Numbered from the stretch's first letter, positions 1 to 8,244 are shown. The stretch is 58,784 nt of DNA from an uncultured Gammaproteobacteria bacterium (GCA_937899415.1 CALBPI010000086.1:1-58784); one strand, 5' to 3'. Program-made: numbers and translations. The notes: generated from the sequence alone by a model not told the origin.

Positions 1-87
1 TCATTGCGAGGGGCCGAAGGCGTGCTCCGTCATTGCGAGGGGCCGAAGGCGTGCTCCGTCATTGCGAGGGGCCGAAGGCGTGCTACG
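1..87. repeat. Tandem 29-bp repeat (3 copies)
   Basis: Three head-to-tail 29-bp units begin at 1, 30 and 59. Each opens TCATTGCGAGGGGCCGAAGG and ends GCGTGCTCCG or GCGTGCTACG. The third differs from the others at one base. The array may continue to the left of the window. Each unit equals the left half of the REP-like element that follows at 86-123, so it looks like a local expansion of half a REP. Confidence 0.9.
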
Positions 88-123
88 TCATTGCGAGGGG
101 CCGAAGGCCCCGCGGCAATCTCG
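86..123 (+). repeat. REP-like palindromic element
   Basis: The element starts CGTCATTGCGAG and ends CGGCAATCTCG, with a perfect GGGGCC-GAA-GGCCCC hairpin in the middle. This is the widespread bacterial repeat type that begins CATTGCGAG and ends CAATC. It is the only complete forward copy seen and directly follows the tandem half-units. Confidence 0.75.
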
Positions 124-161
124 TGACGTGATCGTGCCGCCGGACGTTTCGACAGTCGGCG

Positions 162-197
162 CGAGATCGCCGCGCCGCTTCGCGGCGCGCGATGACG
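162..197 (-). repeat. REP-like element, inverted copy
   Basis: Read on the minus strand this is CGTCATCGCG, a GC-rich hairpin with a GAAGC-type loop, and GGCGATCTCG. It has the same layout as the element at 86-123 in the opposite orientation, so the pair forms a BIME-like unit. It lies just past the 3' end of the minus-strand catabolic operon and could help end or stabilise that transcript; this is inference. Confidence 0.65.
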
Positions 198-234
198 GTG
201 CTTGCGTGCGCGCCTAGCGACGATGCCTGCAGCC

Positions 235-801
235 TCAATCCGTCGCGAACTCGCAGTAGGCTTCTTTCTCAACCAGGTCGAGCACGAAGCTGAGCTTGGC
301 CATGCCGGCAATCACGGCCATGACCGTGCCCAGTTCGCAGATTTCGGCGCTTGAGAAGTGCTCGCGTAGCTGGTCCGTGAGCTCTGCCGTGAGACGACCT
401 TCAGGATTCGTAAGCGCCACCTTGTCCGCGTAGGCAACCACAGCCTTGTCGGCGGCCGTCAGCGCATCCGAGATGTCGTACTCGCCCATGATGGCGGAGA
501 TGGCATCCGCGCTGAGTCCGGCTTCGGCTGCGCCCACGGTGTTCTGCTTGTTGCAGGTCCGGCATCCGTGCAGCACGGACAGGCGAAGACGAGCGATTTG
601 CTTGTAGCGCTGATCGACCTGGCCCTCGAAGAACAGGCGCTGGTAGAAGTCGCCCATGACGAAGTTGAGCACGTGCGGCGCCGTGGCGAAGGCCTCAACA
701 AAGGCGGGTTCGCCTGTAAGCTTGTTGAGCATGTCCCAGGCGGGCGCGAACTGTTCGGGCAGTTCCTCGCGGGGAATGCGTTCGAGTGTTGTTGCCGTCA
801 T
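235..801 (-). CDS. Carboxymuconolactone decarboxylase/AhpD-like protein
   Basis: This 188-residue protein belongs to the CMD/AhpD-like alkylhydroperoxidase fold. The helical region reads LRLSVLHGCRTCNKQNT and keeps the CxxC pair (CRTC) that acts as redox centre in peroxidase-type members. Family members are cytosolic peroxidases or decarboxylases; which reaction applies here cannot be told. The ATG at 801 is preceded by GGGAGGACACGCA, a good ribosome site. It is the last gene of the minus-strand operon that begins with the Rieske oxygenase, 12 bases after the SDR, so it may protect against peroxide from the oxygenase or act on a pathway intermediate. Expected length for the family. Confidence 0.88.
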   Translation of the reverse strand: MTATTLERIPREELPEQFAPAWDMLNKLTGEPAFVEAFATAPHVLNFVMGDFYQRLFFEGQVDQRYKQIARLRLSVLHGCRTCNKQNTVGAAEAGLSADAISAIMGEYDISDALTAADKAVVAYADKVALTNPEGRLTAELTDQLREHFSSAEICELGTVMAVIAGMAKLSFVLDLVEKEAYCEFATD

Positions 802-813
802 TGCGTGTCCTCC

Positions 814-1701
814 CTAGCGTCCGTGCACTTTGAAGTAATCAGGAATACCTGCTGACCAATTCTCGCCGTGTTGCTGCGCGCCACCGTCGACCGACAACAC
901 TTCACCTGTGATGAATTTGCCCGACGGTGCGGCGAGATAAATGATGGCTTGGGCGATGTCGAGCGAATCCCCGAACTCGTGCATGGGGTTCGCGTACTTG
1001 AACATAGCGGCCGCCTCGGGCTCGTAGACATTGAGCCCCGTCGTGGCGATTGAACCGGGTGCGACGCAGTTGACCTGAATGTTGAGTGGCGCCCACTCCG
1101 TAGACACCGTCTTGGACAGGTAGATCACACCGGCGCGTGCCGCACAGGTGTGCGCCACCTGCGGCATGCCGCGGTGCACCACAGCCACCACATTGATGAT
1201 GTGACCGGGCTTGCCCGTATCGCGCCACCGCTGTGCGGCCGACTGCATCATGTACCAGGTGCCGTTGAGATTCGTGTCGATCACGGCGTTCCAGCCCTTG
1301 ACCGAAAAATCGATGGCGTCCTGGGCGAACTGCCCGCCGCCATTGTTGACGAGCACGTCGAGCCCGCCGAGCTGATCCCAGGTGGCCTCCATGAGCGACT
1401 CGACCTGCTCAGGCCGACGAATCGACATCGCGTGCCAGGCCACGTCAGCACCGACGAGCTGCTTGATGCTCTCCGCGGTCGTTTGCAGTTTTTCTTCACG
1501 ACGGCCGCAGATCATGACCTTGGCGCCCAGACGTGCGAGCGTGAAGGCCGTCGCCTTACCGATACCGCTGCCGCCGCCGGAAACGACAAACACCTTGTCG
1601 GCAAGCAGATCAGGCGCGAACACGAGCGGGTGCTCCGCGAGCTGGGCGTCGCTGAAGCCGTAGCGCTGCCCCGGGAGGTTGGGTTTGGGATCCGATGCCA
1701 T
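814..1701 (-). CDS. SDR, PECR-type trans-2-enoyl-CoA reductase-like
   Basis: This 295-residue short-chain dehydrogenase has the Rossmann motif SGGGSGIG at about 41-48 and NNGGG at about 119-123. At the usual YxxxK site it reads T185-C-A-A-R189 followed by AGVIYLSKT. That pattern, HxxAARAGVxxLxK, is typical of peroxisomal trans-2-enoyl-CoA reductase/2,4-dienoyl-CoA reductase and AtuB-like SDRs, so it is a subfamily feature rather than decay. The likely job is reduction or oxidation of a CoA-linked intermediate with NADP(H). The ATG at 1701 shares one base with the thiolase stop (TAATG), so translation is probably coupled. An upstream in-frame extension runs antisense through the thiolase region and was left out. 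Confidence 0.9.
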   Translation of the reverse strand: MASDPKPNLPGQRYGFSDAQLAEHPLVFAPDLLADKVFVVSGGGSGIGKATAFTLARLGAKVMICGRREEKLQTTAESIKQLVGADVAWHAMSIRRPEQVESLMEATWDQLGGLDVLVNNGGGQFAQDAIDFSVKGWNAVIDTNLNGTWYMMQSAAQRWRDTGKPGHIINVVAVVHRGMPQVAHTCAARAGVIYLSKTVSTEWAPLNIQVNCVAPGSIATTGLNVYEPEAAAMFKYANPMHEFGDSLDIAQAIIYLAAPSGKFITGEVLSVDGGAQQHGENWSAGIPDYFKVHGR

Positions 1702-2900
1702 TAGTTCATGCCCCCGAGAATGGAGATGCTCGCTACATTCCGGTTGGGGATGCCGCCGAGGTTGTGGGTGAGGCCAAAGTCGACACGGTCGAGCTGGCGG
1801 TCGCCTGCGCGGCCCAGCAGTTGCTGGTAGACCTCGTAGAGCATGCGCAGACCACTGGCGCCGATGGGGTGGCCGAAACACTTGAGGCCCCCATCGATCT
1901 GGCAGGGGATATCGCCGCTCGCGTCGTAGCGGCCTTCCAGAATATCGGCGGGCGCCTTGCCGGGCTCGGAAAGCCCCAGGTCTTCCATGACGACGAGCTC
2001 CGTGATCGAAAAGCAGTCGTGCACTTCGATCATGCCGAGGTCCGCTTTGGGGTCCGTGATGCCGGCTTCGACGTAGGCCTTGGCCGACGCGCGCCGGGTG
2101 GTCATGGTGTGCGCGCCGTCCCAGGAGGTGTGGCTCGCTTCGACGCCGTTGCTGATCGAGAGCTGCACGCTCTTCACGCCGACGATCTGGTCCTTGCCGA
2201 GCTGCGCCGCGATTTCGGGGCGCGCGACAATCGCGCAGGCGCTGCCGTCACTCACGCCGCAACAGTCCAGCACGCCCAGCGGGTAAGCCACGGGCGGTGC
2301 GTTGAGTACGTCGTCCTCGGTGATCGCGCGCTGCAGGTGCGCCTTGGGGTTTTTTAAGCCGTTGTCGTGACTCTTCACGGACACGTGTGCCATGGCGCGC
2401 TTGAGATCGGCCATGTCGATGCCGTGCTTGTGGCTGTAGGCACTCGCGAGTTGTGCGAAGGCACCGGGCGCCGTCGAGTTGGGCAACCAGAGGTCTTCAA
2501 ACGTGCCGTGGGTGCGCTCGGGTAAGCCTGAGAAGCCCGTGTCCTTGAGCTTCTCGACACCCAGCGCGAGCGCGATGTCGGCCGCACCCGAAGCGACAGC
2601 GTAAACCGCGCCACGAAAGGCCTCAGTGCCCGTCGCGCAGAGGTTTTCGACGCGCGTCACGGGCACGTTGTTAAGCCGCAGTGCATTCGACATGGGGATC
2701 GCGGACTTGCCGATGTTCTGTTCGTCAAAGAACACGCCGAGCCAGGCCGCCTCGATGTCGTCGCGGTCGATGCCGGCGTCGCCGAGCGCCTCGGTGAACG
2801 ACTCCACCATGAGGTCGGCCGCACTCATGTTCCAGCGCTCGCCGAACGACGAACAACCCATGCCAATGACGGCGACCTTGTCGCGAATGCCTTCGGCCAT
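1701..2900 (-). CDS. Thiolase family protein (acetyl-CoA acetyltransferase/SCP-x type)
   Basis: This 399-residue thiolase starts MAEGIRDKVAVIGMG. It keeps the nucleophilic cysteine in VENLCATGTEAF (C88), the HDCFS histidine and the C-terminal GHPIGASG loop. SCP-x/non-specific lipid-transfer thiolases have this form and cleave 3-ketoacyl-CoA in beta-oxidation of branched or sterol-like side chains. The substrate is unknown. The start ATG lies one base after the stop of the upstream thiolase-fold/DUF35 gene, and the SDR starts within its stop codon. In this subfamily a DUF35 partner is often needed; here one is fused to the upstream protein. Confidence 0.92.
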   Translation of the reverse strand: MAEGIRDKVAVIGMGCSSFGERWNMSAADLMVESFTEALGDAGIDRDDIEAAWLGVFFDEQNIGKSAIPMSNALRLNNVPVTRVENLCATGTEAFRGAVYAVASGAADIALALGVEKLKDTGFSGLPERTHGTFEDLWLPNSTAPGAFAQLASAYSHKHGIDMADLKRAMAHVSVKSHDNGLKNPKAHLQRAITEDDVLNAPPVAYPLGVLDCCGVSDGSACAIVARPEIAAQLGKDQIVGVKSVQLSISNGVEASHTSWDGAHTMTTRRASAKAYVEAGITDPKADLGMIEVHDCFSITELVVMEDLGLSEPGKAPADILEGRYDASGDIPCQIDGGLKCFGHPIGASGLRMLYEVYQQLLGRAGDRQLDRVDFGLTHNLGGIPNRNVASISILGGMN

Positions 2901-2901
2901 G

Positions 2902-4311
2902 TCAGTGCTCCCGGACCGGCACGGCTTTCCAGAAATAGCGCTGGAAGCCGCGGTTGCGGTCGATGTCCTTAATACGGAATTGCATGCTCACGCTGTCGCC
3001 AACGCCAAGCTCGCCGGACGCCGTGTCCGTGAACTGCATGAAGATGTTGGCGCCACCCTCAAACGTGATGTTGCCGTAGAGCAATGGCGGCGCCGGTGAG
3101 TAGGCCTGCCAGTCTTCAGTGAATGACTTCACGGTGCCCGTCAGGTCGGCAAACGGGTGTGGCACCTGCGTATCAAATGTTCGGCAGTCGGGGTTCACAC
3201 AAGCGCGGGTGCGTGGGTACTGCACAGTCCCGCAGGCGGTGCAGCGTCCACCGACGAAGCCCGAGACCTGGTCGCGGGCGCGATAGTAGGCGCTTTGCGC
3301 GGTGCGCACGTCACGCTCGGCGCGCTTGCCCCAGTCCATTTGAAGCAATCCGCGGTGACTCAGATAGCGCAGGTAGTTGTCGTCGGAAGCGCCGGCGGCC
3401 AATGCGTCTGCAAAAGCGGTCGGGCGACGGGCCGTAGCACGCAGCAGCATGAGATCGACGCCTTGTCCGAAACCGCCAACGATCAACAGGTCACCGTCGG
3501 CAGCACGACCCAGCGCTTCTGCCAGCATCAGTAGCGGCGCCGCGCAGCCCGCGTCGCCGACCTGGCCGTCGACGGCCGAATCGGTGGCCGCATTACTGAG
3601 GCCCGCTTGTTTCGCGATGCGCGCCCGCACACGTGCCGGCGCATTGATCACGAACTGTGCGACGTCGCCGGCTTCCAGGTCGTTGCGCGAGAGCAGCTGC
3701 GGAATCATCGCCGGGAGGTCGGCGAGATAACCTTCGTCGCGTACCCATCGCGCTTCGAACGCGTAGTCGAAGTCGCTGTCTGCAGCGCGGTAGTGGTCCA
3801 CGAAGTCTGTCGCGAGTGTGTCGCCGTCGATGAACTCGGCAAGCGCGGGTTCACCGCAGTGCACGGCAACGCCGGCGTCGCCCTGCCCGATCTCCTGCTC
3901 ACTGGCGGGTTTAGCGAGTCGCTTCTCCGCGGCTACCACGACCGCGTTCTGCTGCCCCGAACGCAATGCGCAGAGCAACGCCGAAGTGCCCGCACGCGCG
4001 CTGGCGCCCGAGTCTTGCGTGGCCGTGGTCGGGTCAAGCTGCAGCGCTTCAACGAGCAAGCTCGCATGTGAACGGTCGGCAAATGGCATGCTCGTCGAAC
4101 AAAACTGCAGACCGGTGATGTCACCGGAAAGTCGGCGCGCGGCGGCGTGCGCGAGCGTCACGCTGTCCTCGTCCCAATTGGCTGCAGCGATCTGACCTTT
4201 GCCGCGACCCTTTAGTCCGGGCACGGCCCAGGCGTGCGCGGCCGCAATGGTGCTGCGCTCGAGGCGCGCGCGCGGCAGATACACAGCAATGTCGGCGATG
4301 CCGATACTCAT
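2902..4311 (-). CDS. HMG-CoA-synthase-like thiolase fold fused to a DUF35 zinc-ribbon/OB domain
   Basis: This 469-residue fusion has a KAS III/HMG-CoA synthase-like thiolase-fold part (about 1-340) and a C-terminal DUF35 part. The DUF35 part has a rubredoxin-like zinc ribbon (C357, C360, C371, C376) followed by an OB fold ending VPVREH. Where condensing enzymes have Cys-x-x-Gly, the sequence is A105-R-A-G within DSGASARAGTSAL, so the catalytic cysteine seems absent. That makes a classical Claisen condensation unlikely and fits a scaffold, or a retro-aldolase like the steroid side-chain enzymes (Ltp2 with a DUF35 partner); this is inference. The ATG at 4311 overlaps the Rieske stop by four bases (ATGA). 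A longer reading frame runs upstream inside the Rieske gene and was rejected. Confidence 0.88.
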   Translation of the reverse strand: MSIGIADIAVYLPRARLERSTIAAAHAWAVPGLKGRGKGQIAAANWDEDSVTLAHAAARRLSGDITGLQFCSTSMPFADRSHASLLVEALQLDPTTATQDSGASARAGTSALLCALRSGQQNAVVVAAEKRLAKPASEQEIGQGDAGVAVHCGEPALAEFIDGDTLATDFVDHYRAADSDFDYAFEARWVRDEGYLADLPAMIPQLLSRNDLEAGDVAQFVINAPARVRARIAKQAGLSNAATDSAVDGQVGDAGCAAPLLMLAEALGRAADGDLLIVGGFGQGVDLMLLRATARRPTAFADALAAGASDDNYLRYLSHRGLLQMDWGKRAERDVRTAQSAYYRARDQVSGFVGGRCTACGTVQYPRTRACVNPDCRTFDTQVPHPFADLTGTVKSFTEDWQAYSPAPPLLYGNITFEGGANIFMQFTDTASGELGVGDSVSMQFRIKDIDRNRGFQRYFWKAVPVREH

Positions 4312-5522
4312 TCGTCGATGACGTATTCGGCGAGCTTGGGCTCGACCGCGAGCCCGTTCGGCAAGTTCGCAATGCCAATGCGGCGATCGAGCTCTTCGTG
4401 CCAATGGTAGATGCGCCGCTCCTGGTAGTTGAGTGGGATGCCCTCAAACCCGGGTGACTCGACGGACGCCTGGATCTGCGGCGCGAACTGGGTGTCCTCT
4501 TCGAGGATGCGGTCGAAGTTCTCGATGCGCTGCTGCCACAGTGGGTCGCGCTCACCCTCACCCCAGTCAGGCGCGAACCAATGCACGTCAAGCTTCGTGT
4601 GGTTGTCCCCATCCGGCCAGAAGATGATGAATGGCATACCCGTTTTGGCCGTGGGCGTGACGATGTTCGGGTAGATGTTGTAGCTGAAGTTGTTGTCCGC
4701 CACGAGGTCGGGCATGGAGGCGATTTCTGCCATGCCGACGGTGCCTGGGTCGACCCAGTCAGGGCGGCGGTTGGGCGTCACCATCAGTGAATGGCCGCGC
4801 GGCCAAAGTGTGATCGTCGTGCCCGTGTGATCGAGAAATCGGTCTACGGTTTTCTGGTGGATCGAACGCAGGTGGTAGACCTCCAGGAACGCGTCCTGGA
4901 TCACTTTGACGTTGCACGCGACGTCGAACGACTCACTTTCCACCAGCCGGAGATCGTCTATTTCGTAGTCCGCGAAGTGTTTGGCGACAGGACCAAGATA
5001 GTCGTGCAGCGACTCGGCGTTGGCGTCTTCACTGACGAACAGCCAATTGCCAAAGCGTTCGCAACGCACCTGCTTGAGCTTGTGCGTGCTCTTATCGAAA
5101 TGGGGGAAGTCGCGTTCGTCTCGCAAGCCGATAAGTTGGCCTTCGAAATTATAGGCCCAGCCGTGGTAGCCACAGACGAGGCTGCGCACCTTGCCGCAGT
5201 CCTCTTTGACGAGCGGTCCGCCGCGGTGCTGACACGTGTTGTAGAAGGCACGCACCGTGTCGTCGCGACCGCGAACGAGAAAGATTGGCGAACCCGTACG
5301 CGTGAACATCTTGAAGCTGCCGGCGACAGGAAACTCGTCCATGTGGCCCGCGTACACCCAGGCCTTGCGCCAGAGGTGCTCGCGTTCAAGGGCCTGGAAT
5401 TCTGAGGCGACGTAACGGCCACCGGGGATCTTGGGCAGCTGCGGAAAACCGGGCGGCGGCTCTTTGCGCGCAGCCTCATAGGCCATGCCCTTTTCGATGC
5501 GCTGCAGAACGGCCTGGTCCAC
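4308..5522 (-). CDS. Rieske non-heme iron oxygenase, alpha subunit
   Basis: This 404-residue protein is an aromatic-ring-hydroxylating-dioxygenase-type oxygenase. The Rieske 2Fe-2S motif is C97-x-H99 with C117-x-x-H120 (CGYHGW). The mononuclear iron motif is E214-x-x-H217-x4-H222 in the segment DAFLEVYHLRSIH. Electrons must come from a separate reductase, and none is encoded beside it. The start is GTG at 5522, chosen because GGGGGAG lies five bases upstream; an internal ATG (MAYEA) is less likely. It is the first gene of the five-gene operon, so ring hydroxylation or demethylation probably starts the pathway. The substrate cannot be read from the sequence. Confidence 0.92.
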   Translation of the reverse strand: MDQAVLQRIEKGMAYEAARKEPPPGFPQLPKIPGGRYVASEFQALEREHLWRKAWVYAGHMDEFPVAGSFKMFTRTGSPIFLVRGRDDTVRAFYNTCQHRGGPLVKEDCGKVRSLVCGYHGWAYNFEGQLIGLRDERDFPHFDKSTHKLKQVRCERFGNWLFVSEDANAESLHDYLGPVAKHFADYEIDDLRLVESESFDVACNVKVIQDAFLEVYHLRSIHQKTVDRFLDHTGTTITLWPRGHSLMVTPNRRPDWVDPGTVGMAEIASMPDLVADNNFSYNIYPNIVTPTAKTGMPFIIFWPDGDNHTKLDVHWFAPDWGEGERDPLWQQRIENFDRILEEDTQFAPQIQASVESPGFEGIPLNYQERRIYHWHEELDRRIGIANLPNGLAVEPKLAEYVIDE

Positions 5523-5583
5523 GCCGGCTCCCCCAAGTGCGTAACTTCCCGAATTCCAGTATAGGTAAGCGGATCTCTAAAAG

Positions 5584-5601
5584 AAACAATCCTGACTGTT
5601 T
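5584..5601. promoter_or_regulatory. Inverted repeat in the oxygenase/dehydrogenase divergent promoter region
   Basis: AAACA and TGTTT lie eight bases apart between the Rieske gene (minus) and the acyl-CoA dehydrogenase (plus). The 141-bp gap must hold both promoters. A shared operator is plausible, but no regulator gene adjoins it and the arms are short. Confidence 0.25.
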
Positions 5602-5663
5602 TTTTCTTGAGGTTGCTGCGGTATGCTCGCAGGCGTTCTCAGAGCGGGCGGGTAACCAGGCCG

Positions 5664-6827
5664 ATGGACTTTCGACTGACCGAGGCGCAGCAGGAAATGC
5701 AAAGCGCCGCGCGGGCGTACGCACAGGACAAGCTGCCCGAGCTTGCCGACCACATCGAGCGCACGGCCGAGCCGCCGACACACGAGCTCATTAAGGAATA
5801 CGCTGAGATGGGCTTCCTGGGGATCAATATTCCCGAAGCACTGGGCGGCCTGGGTCAAACGAGCCTCGACGCGCTGATCGTGCTCGAGGAGTTCGGCAAG
5901 ATCTCATCGGCCATCGCCTTTCCCGTCTTCGAAAGCTGCACGGGCCCCGTCAAAGCCATCGAGCACTTCGGCACCGAAGCGCTGAAGCAACGCGTCGTGC
6001 CCGCCGTGTGCGCCGGCGAGATGGTCGTGGCCATCGCCATGAGCGAACCCAACGCAGGCAGCGCCCTCACCGACCTGACCACGCGCGCCGAGGTTGGCAG
6101 AGACAGCGTCCGCATCAATGGCATGAAGCGCTGGTGCTCGGGCGGCGGCCACGCCGACGGCTATCTCGTCTACTGCCGGATGAGCGACGACCCGGGCGCC
6201 AAGGGCATCGGCGCCGTGTTTATCGAAAAGGACACCAAAGGCGTGAGCTTCGGGGAGCAGGAGCACCTTATGGGCTTCCGCGGCGTGCCCTCCTCGGACA
6301 TCTTCCTCGATGACGTCGAAATACCAATCGACAACGTCGTCGTTGGCGCGGGCGGCTTCAAGAAGCTCATGCAGGCCTTCGACCTCGAACGCTGCGGCAA
6401 CGCGACCATGTCCATGGCGCAGGCTGCGGGCGCGCTCGATGAAGTCATCGGCTACGTGCAGGAGCGCAAACAGTTCGGCAAACCCATCATCGACTTCCAG
6501 GCTGTGCAGCTGCGGCTCGCCGAGATGCAGATGCAGGTCGACGCCGCGCGCCTGCTCATCCACCGTGCGATCTCCAATGCCGAGGCGGGCATGCCCAGCA
6601 TCCAGGAAAGCTCGATCGCCAAGTGCTTCGCCAACGAGATTTCACGCACAGTCACAGGCAACGCCGTCCAGCTCATGGGCGGCTATGGCTACTCCAAGGA
6701 GTACCGCATCGAACGCCGCATGCGCGACGCCTGGGGCTGGGGCATCGCAGGCGGTGCCATCGATATCCAGAAGACCAACATCGCGAGCGCGATGGTGGGG
6801 AGGCGGTTTAATCAGCGGGCGAAGTAG
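5664..6827 (+). CDS. Acyl-CoA dehydrogenase family protein
   Basis: This 387-residue flavoenzyme would oxidise an acyl-CoA at the alpha-beta bond and pass electrons to ETF. It keeps the MSEPNAGSAL flavin/substrate signature and the C-terminal QLMGGYGYSKEYRIERRMRD helix. The usual YEGTS segment with the catalytic glutamate reads GIAGGAIDIQKT, so glutamate is not at the short/medium-chain position; members with the base elsewhere are known. The start MDFRLTEAQ at 5664 fits family alignment; an in-frame extension to 5607 lacks similarity. It is divergent from the Rieske operon and probably in the same pathway. Its last 20 bases overlap the convergent gene ending at 6808. Confidence 0.9.
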   Translation: MDFRLTEAQQEMQSAARAYAQDKLPELADHIERTAEPPTHELIKEYAEMGFLGINIPEALGGLGQTSLDALIVLEEFGKISSAIAFPVFESCTGPVKAIEHFGTEALKQRVVPAVCAGEMVVAIAMSEPNAGSALTDLTTRAEVGRDSVRINGMKRWCSGGGHADGYLVYCRMSDDPGAKGIGAVFIEKDTKGVSFGEQEHLMGFRGVPSSDIFLDDVEIPIDNVVVGAGGFKKLMQAFDLERCGNATMSMAQAAGALDEVIGYVQERKQFGKPIIDFQAVQLRLAEMQMQVDAARLLIHRAISNAEAGMPSIQESSIAKCFANEISRTVTGNAVQLMGGYGYSKEYRIERRMRDAWGWGIAGGAIDIQKTNIASAMVGRRFNQRAK

Positions 6828-7812
6828 CGCCAGCTTCGGGCGTATTGCACGCGCGATAATCGCTCAGTGCGTCGCCCATGTTGGTCGTCTTGGTCTCGAA
6901 ACTCACGGCCCACCGGGGATCGGGATTCGCAGTCAGCAAACCCGACACAACCACGTCAGTTCGCGCTTCAAGCGCATCAAGCACCTCGAGCACTGCATCG
7001 CCAGATAACGAGTACGTGAACTCCGAGATCGTCTTTGAATGGGGGCCTCGGTAAACGGCTTCTCGATCTAACGCCCAGCTCTGGTCTCCGACTCGTAGCG
7101 TCATGTCGCGAGCGACGCCCGTTTGTCGGGCGCGGAAGCTGACGCGTAGCGTGTGGTCGCGATCCGTTGGCGGTTCCGGCATTGCTGTGAGTCGCCTACG
7201 AAAGTCTGCGATCTGCTCTGGCGACAACGATCCTGCCAGGTCTTTCTCAAGGCGATCCCAGTCAAGCTCTGCAAGTCGGACCGCGTGCGGTGGTCGGCGC
7301 GTAAACTCGAGACGGTTACCGTGTTTGGGTTGCTGCACGAGCGTGCATACCTGCGTCACCGAGCGGCTGAACACCCAGGGCTCCGCAAGGTCCGTAGCAC
7401 CGCCGTCGCGATAGCGCCGAAGTAATGACAGCCACGCTTCGATCCGCTCGTTGAATCTCGATCGGCGCGGCAGGGGCGTACTCAGCGGATGAGGGCGGTT
7501 CTCGCTGTCCAGAAACAGCAAGTGTTTTTCGCCCTCAAGCAGCGTTATGCCGCAATCCCCGCTCGATATCGGACCACTGTAGTCGAGCGAACTCGATTCG
7601 TCCTTGAGCAACTCGAGCATGGCAAACCGACACCGCCTGAACGCACCGCTCCAGGATTGCGGGTCTTCAACCCACTCACAGTGGTCCACGATCGCGACCA
7701 TGACGCGATCCGAATAGGTGAAGGCGTCTTCGAGCGCATCCAGCGGCATTGGGCAGCTCAAGGCGTGCGCCTTGGCAGCAATGCCCAAGATGACTAGCGC
7801 GGCGCGTTGCAC
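6808..7812 (-). CDS. Secreted protein with NTR/TIMP-like N-terminal domain
   Basis: This 334-residue protein has a short signal peptide (MQRAALVILGIAAKAHALSC). Residues of about 19-105 resemble bacterial NTR/TIMP-like domains: Cys after the signal, SDRVMVAIVDH, then GDCGITLLEGEKHLLFL. The remaining two-thirds is unrecognised. The start is GTG with only a weak ribosome site (CAGCAGG), 35 bases after the small membrane gene at 7848-8060, so the two are probably co-transcribed. It lies between the acyl-CoA dehydrogenase gene and a fragment matching that gene's 3' end. Its final codons overlap the dehydrogenase end by 20 bases. Confidence 0.75.
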   Translation of the reverse strand: MQRAALVILGIAAKAHALSCPMPLDALEDAFTYSDRVMVAIVDHCEWVEDPQSWSGAFRRCRFAMLELLKDESSSLDYSGPISSGDCGITLLEGEKHLLFLDSENRPHPLSTPLPRRSRFNERIEAWLSLLRRYRDGGATDLAEPWVFSRSVTQVCTLVQQPKHGNRLEFTRRPPHAVRLAELDWDRLEKDLAGSLSPEQIADFRRRLTAMPEPPTDRDHTLRVSFRARQTGVARDMTLRVGDQSWALDREAVYRGPHSKTISEFTYSLSGDAVLEVLDALEARTDVVVSGLLTANPDPRWAVSFETKTTNMGDALSDYRACNTPEAGATSPAD

Positions 7813-7847
7813 GCCTGCTGTTGCTCGAGTGCGTCCACCATATCTGG

Positions 7848-8060
7848 CTATGCGGCCTCGCTGTCATCGACTGACCTGGGTTGCCGCTGTCGGCGAACAA
7901 CCAGATACCCAAAAAAGATGGCGACACAAACAGCGAGGGAAGACCCAAACAGCCAACCACTGCCAAACGTAAGGACACAAATTACGATGGCGGGGCCCCA
8001 CAGCAGGCTGACCAGCCAGTCGAGCGTGTTTTCACCCCTGATTTCTCGTCTGGCTTTCAT
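7848..8060 (-). CDS. Small two-helix membrane protein
   Basis: This 70-residue protein begins MKARREIRGENTLDWLVSL and has two hydrophobic helices, about residues 14-33 and 37-56, split by a short GSGWLFGSS turn. The tail is basic then acidic. No family was recognised. Support comes from a strong ribosome site, AGGAGG ten bases before the ATG, and from a clean stop 35 bases before the next gene on the same strand. It may assist the secreted protein encoded downstream. Confidence 0.6.
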   Translation of the reverse strand: MKARREIRGENTLDWLVSLLWGPAIVICVLTFGSGWLFGSSLAVCVAIFFGYLVVRRQRQPRSVDDSEAA

Positions 8061-8146
8061 CTGTGCTGGCCTCCTGCTTCAATGTAGACGCGAACCGATC
8101 GGGCGGGTTCCGTACGACCCATCGTGGCAGACAGACTCTCCAAGTA

Positions 8147-8244
8147 CGCGACGCCTCGGCTGGGGCATCGCCGGCGGTGCTATCGACATCCAGCAAACCA
8201 ACCTCGCGAGCGCGATGGTGGGGCGGCGGTTTAATTAGCGGGCG
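8147..8244 (+). pseudogene. 3' fragment of an acyl-CoA dehydrogenase gene
   Basis: About 98 bases match the end of the acyl-CoA dehydrogenase gene (about 6724-6822). Over the last 82 bases I count eight differences, five of them silent or conservative codon changes; a one-base deletion lies near the start of the match. In the matching frame it encodes GWGIAGGAIDIQQTNLASAM and then VGRRFN plus a stop. No dehydrogenase sequence was seen upstream of 8147. It looks like a remnant of a second, diverged copy rather than a fresh repeat. Confidence 0.7.

Noticed and set aside
1-123. CRISPR array
   Set aside because: The 29-base units are directly joined without spacers and belong to a REP-like family.
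6724-8244. Integrative element between direct repeats
   Set aside because: No integrase or transposase lies between the copies, and the copies differ at codon-like positions, so a decayed paralogue fits better.
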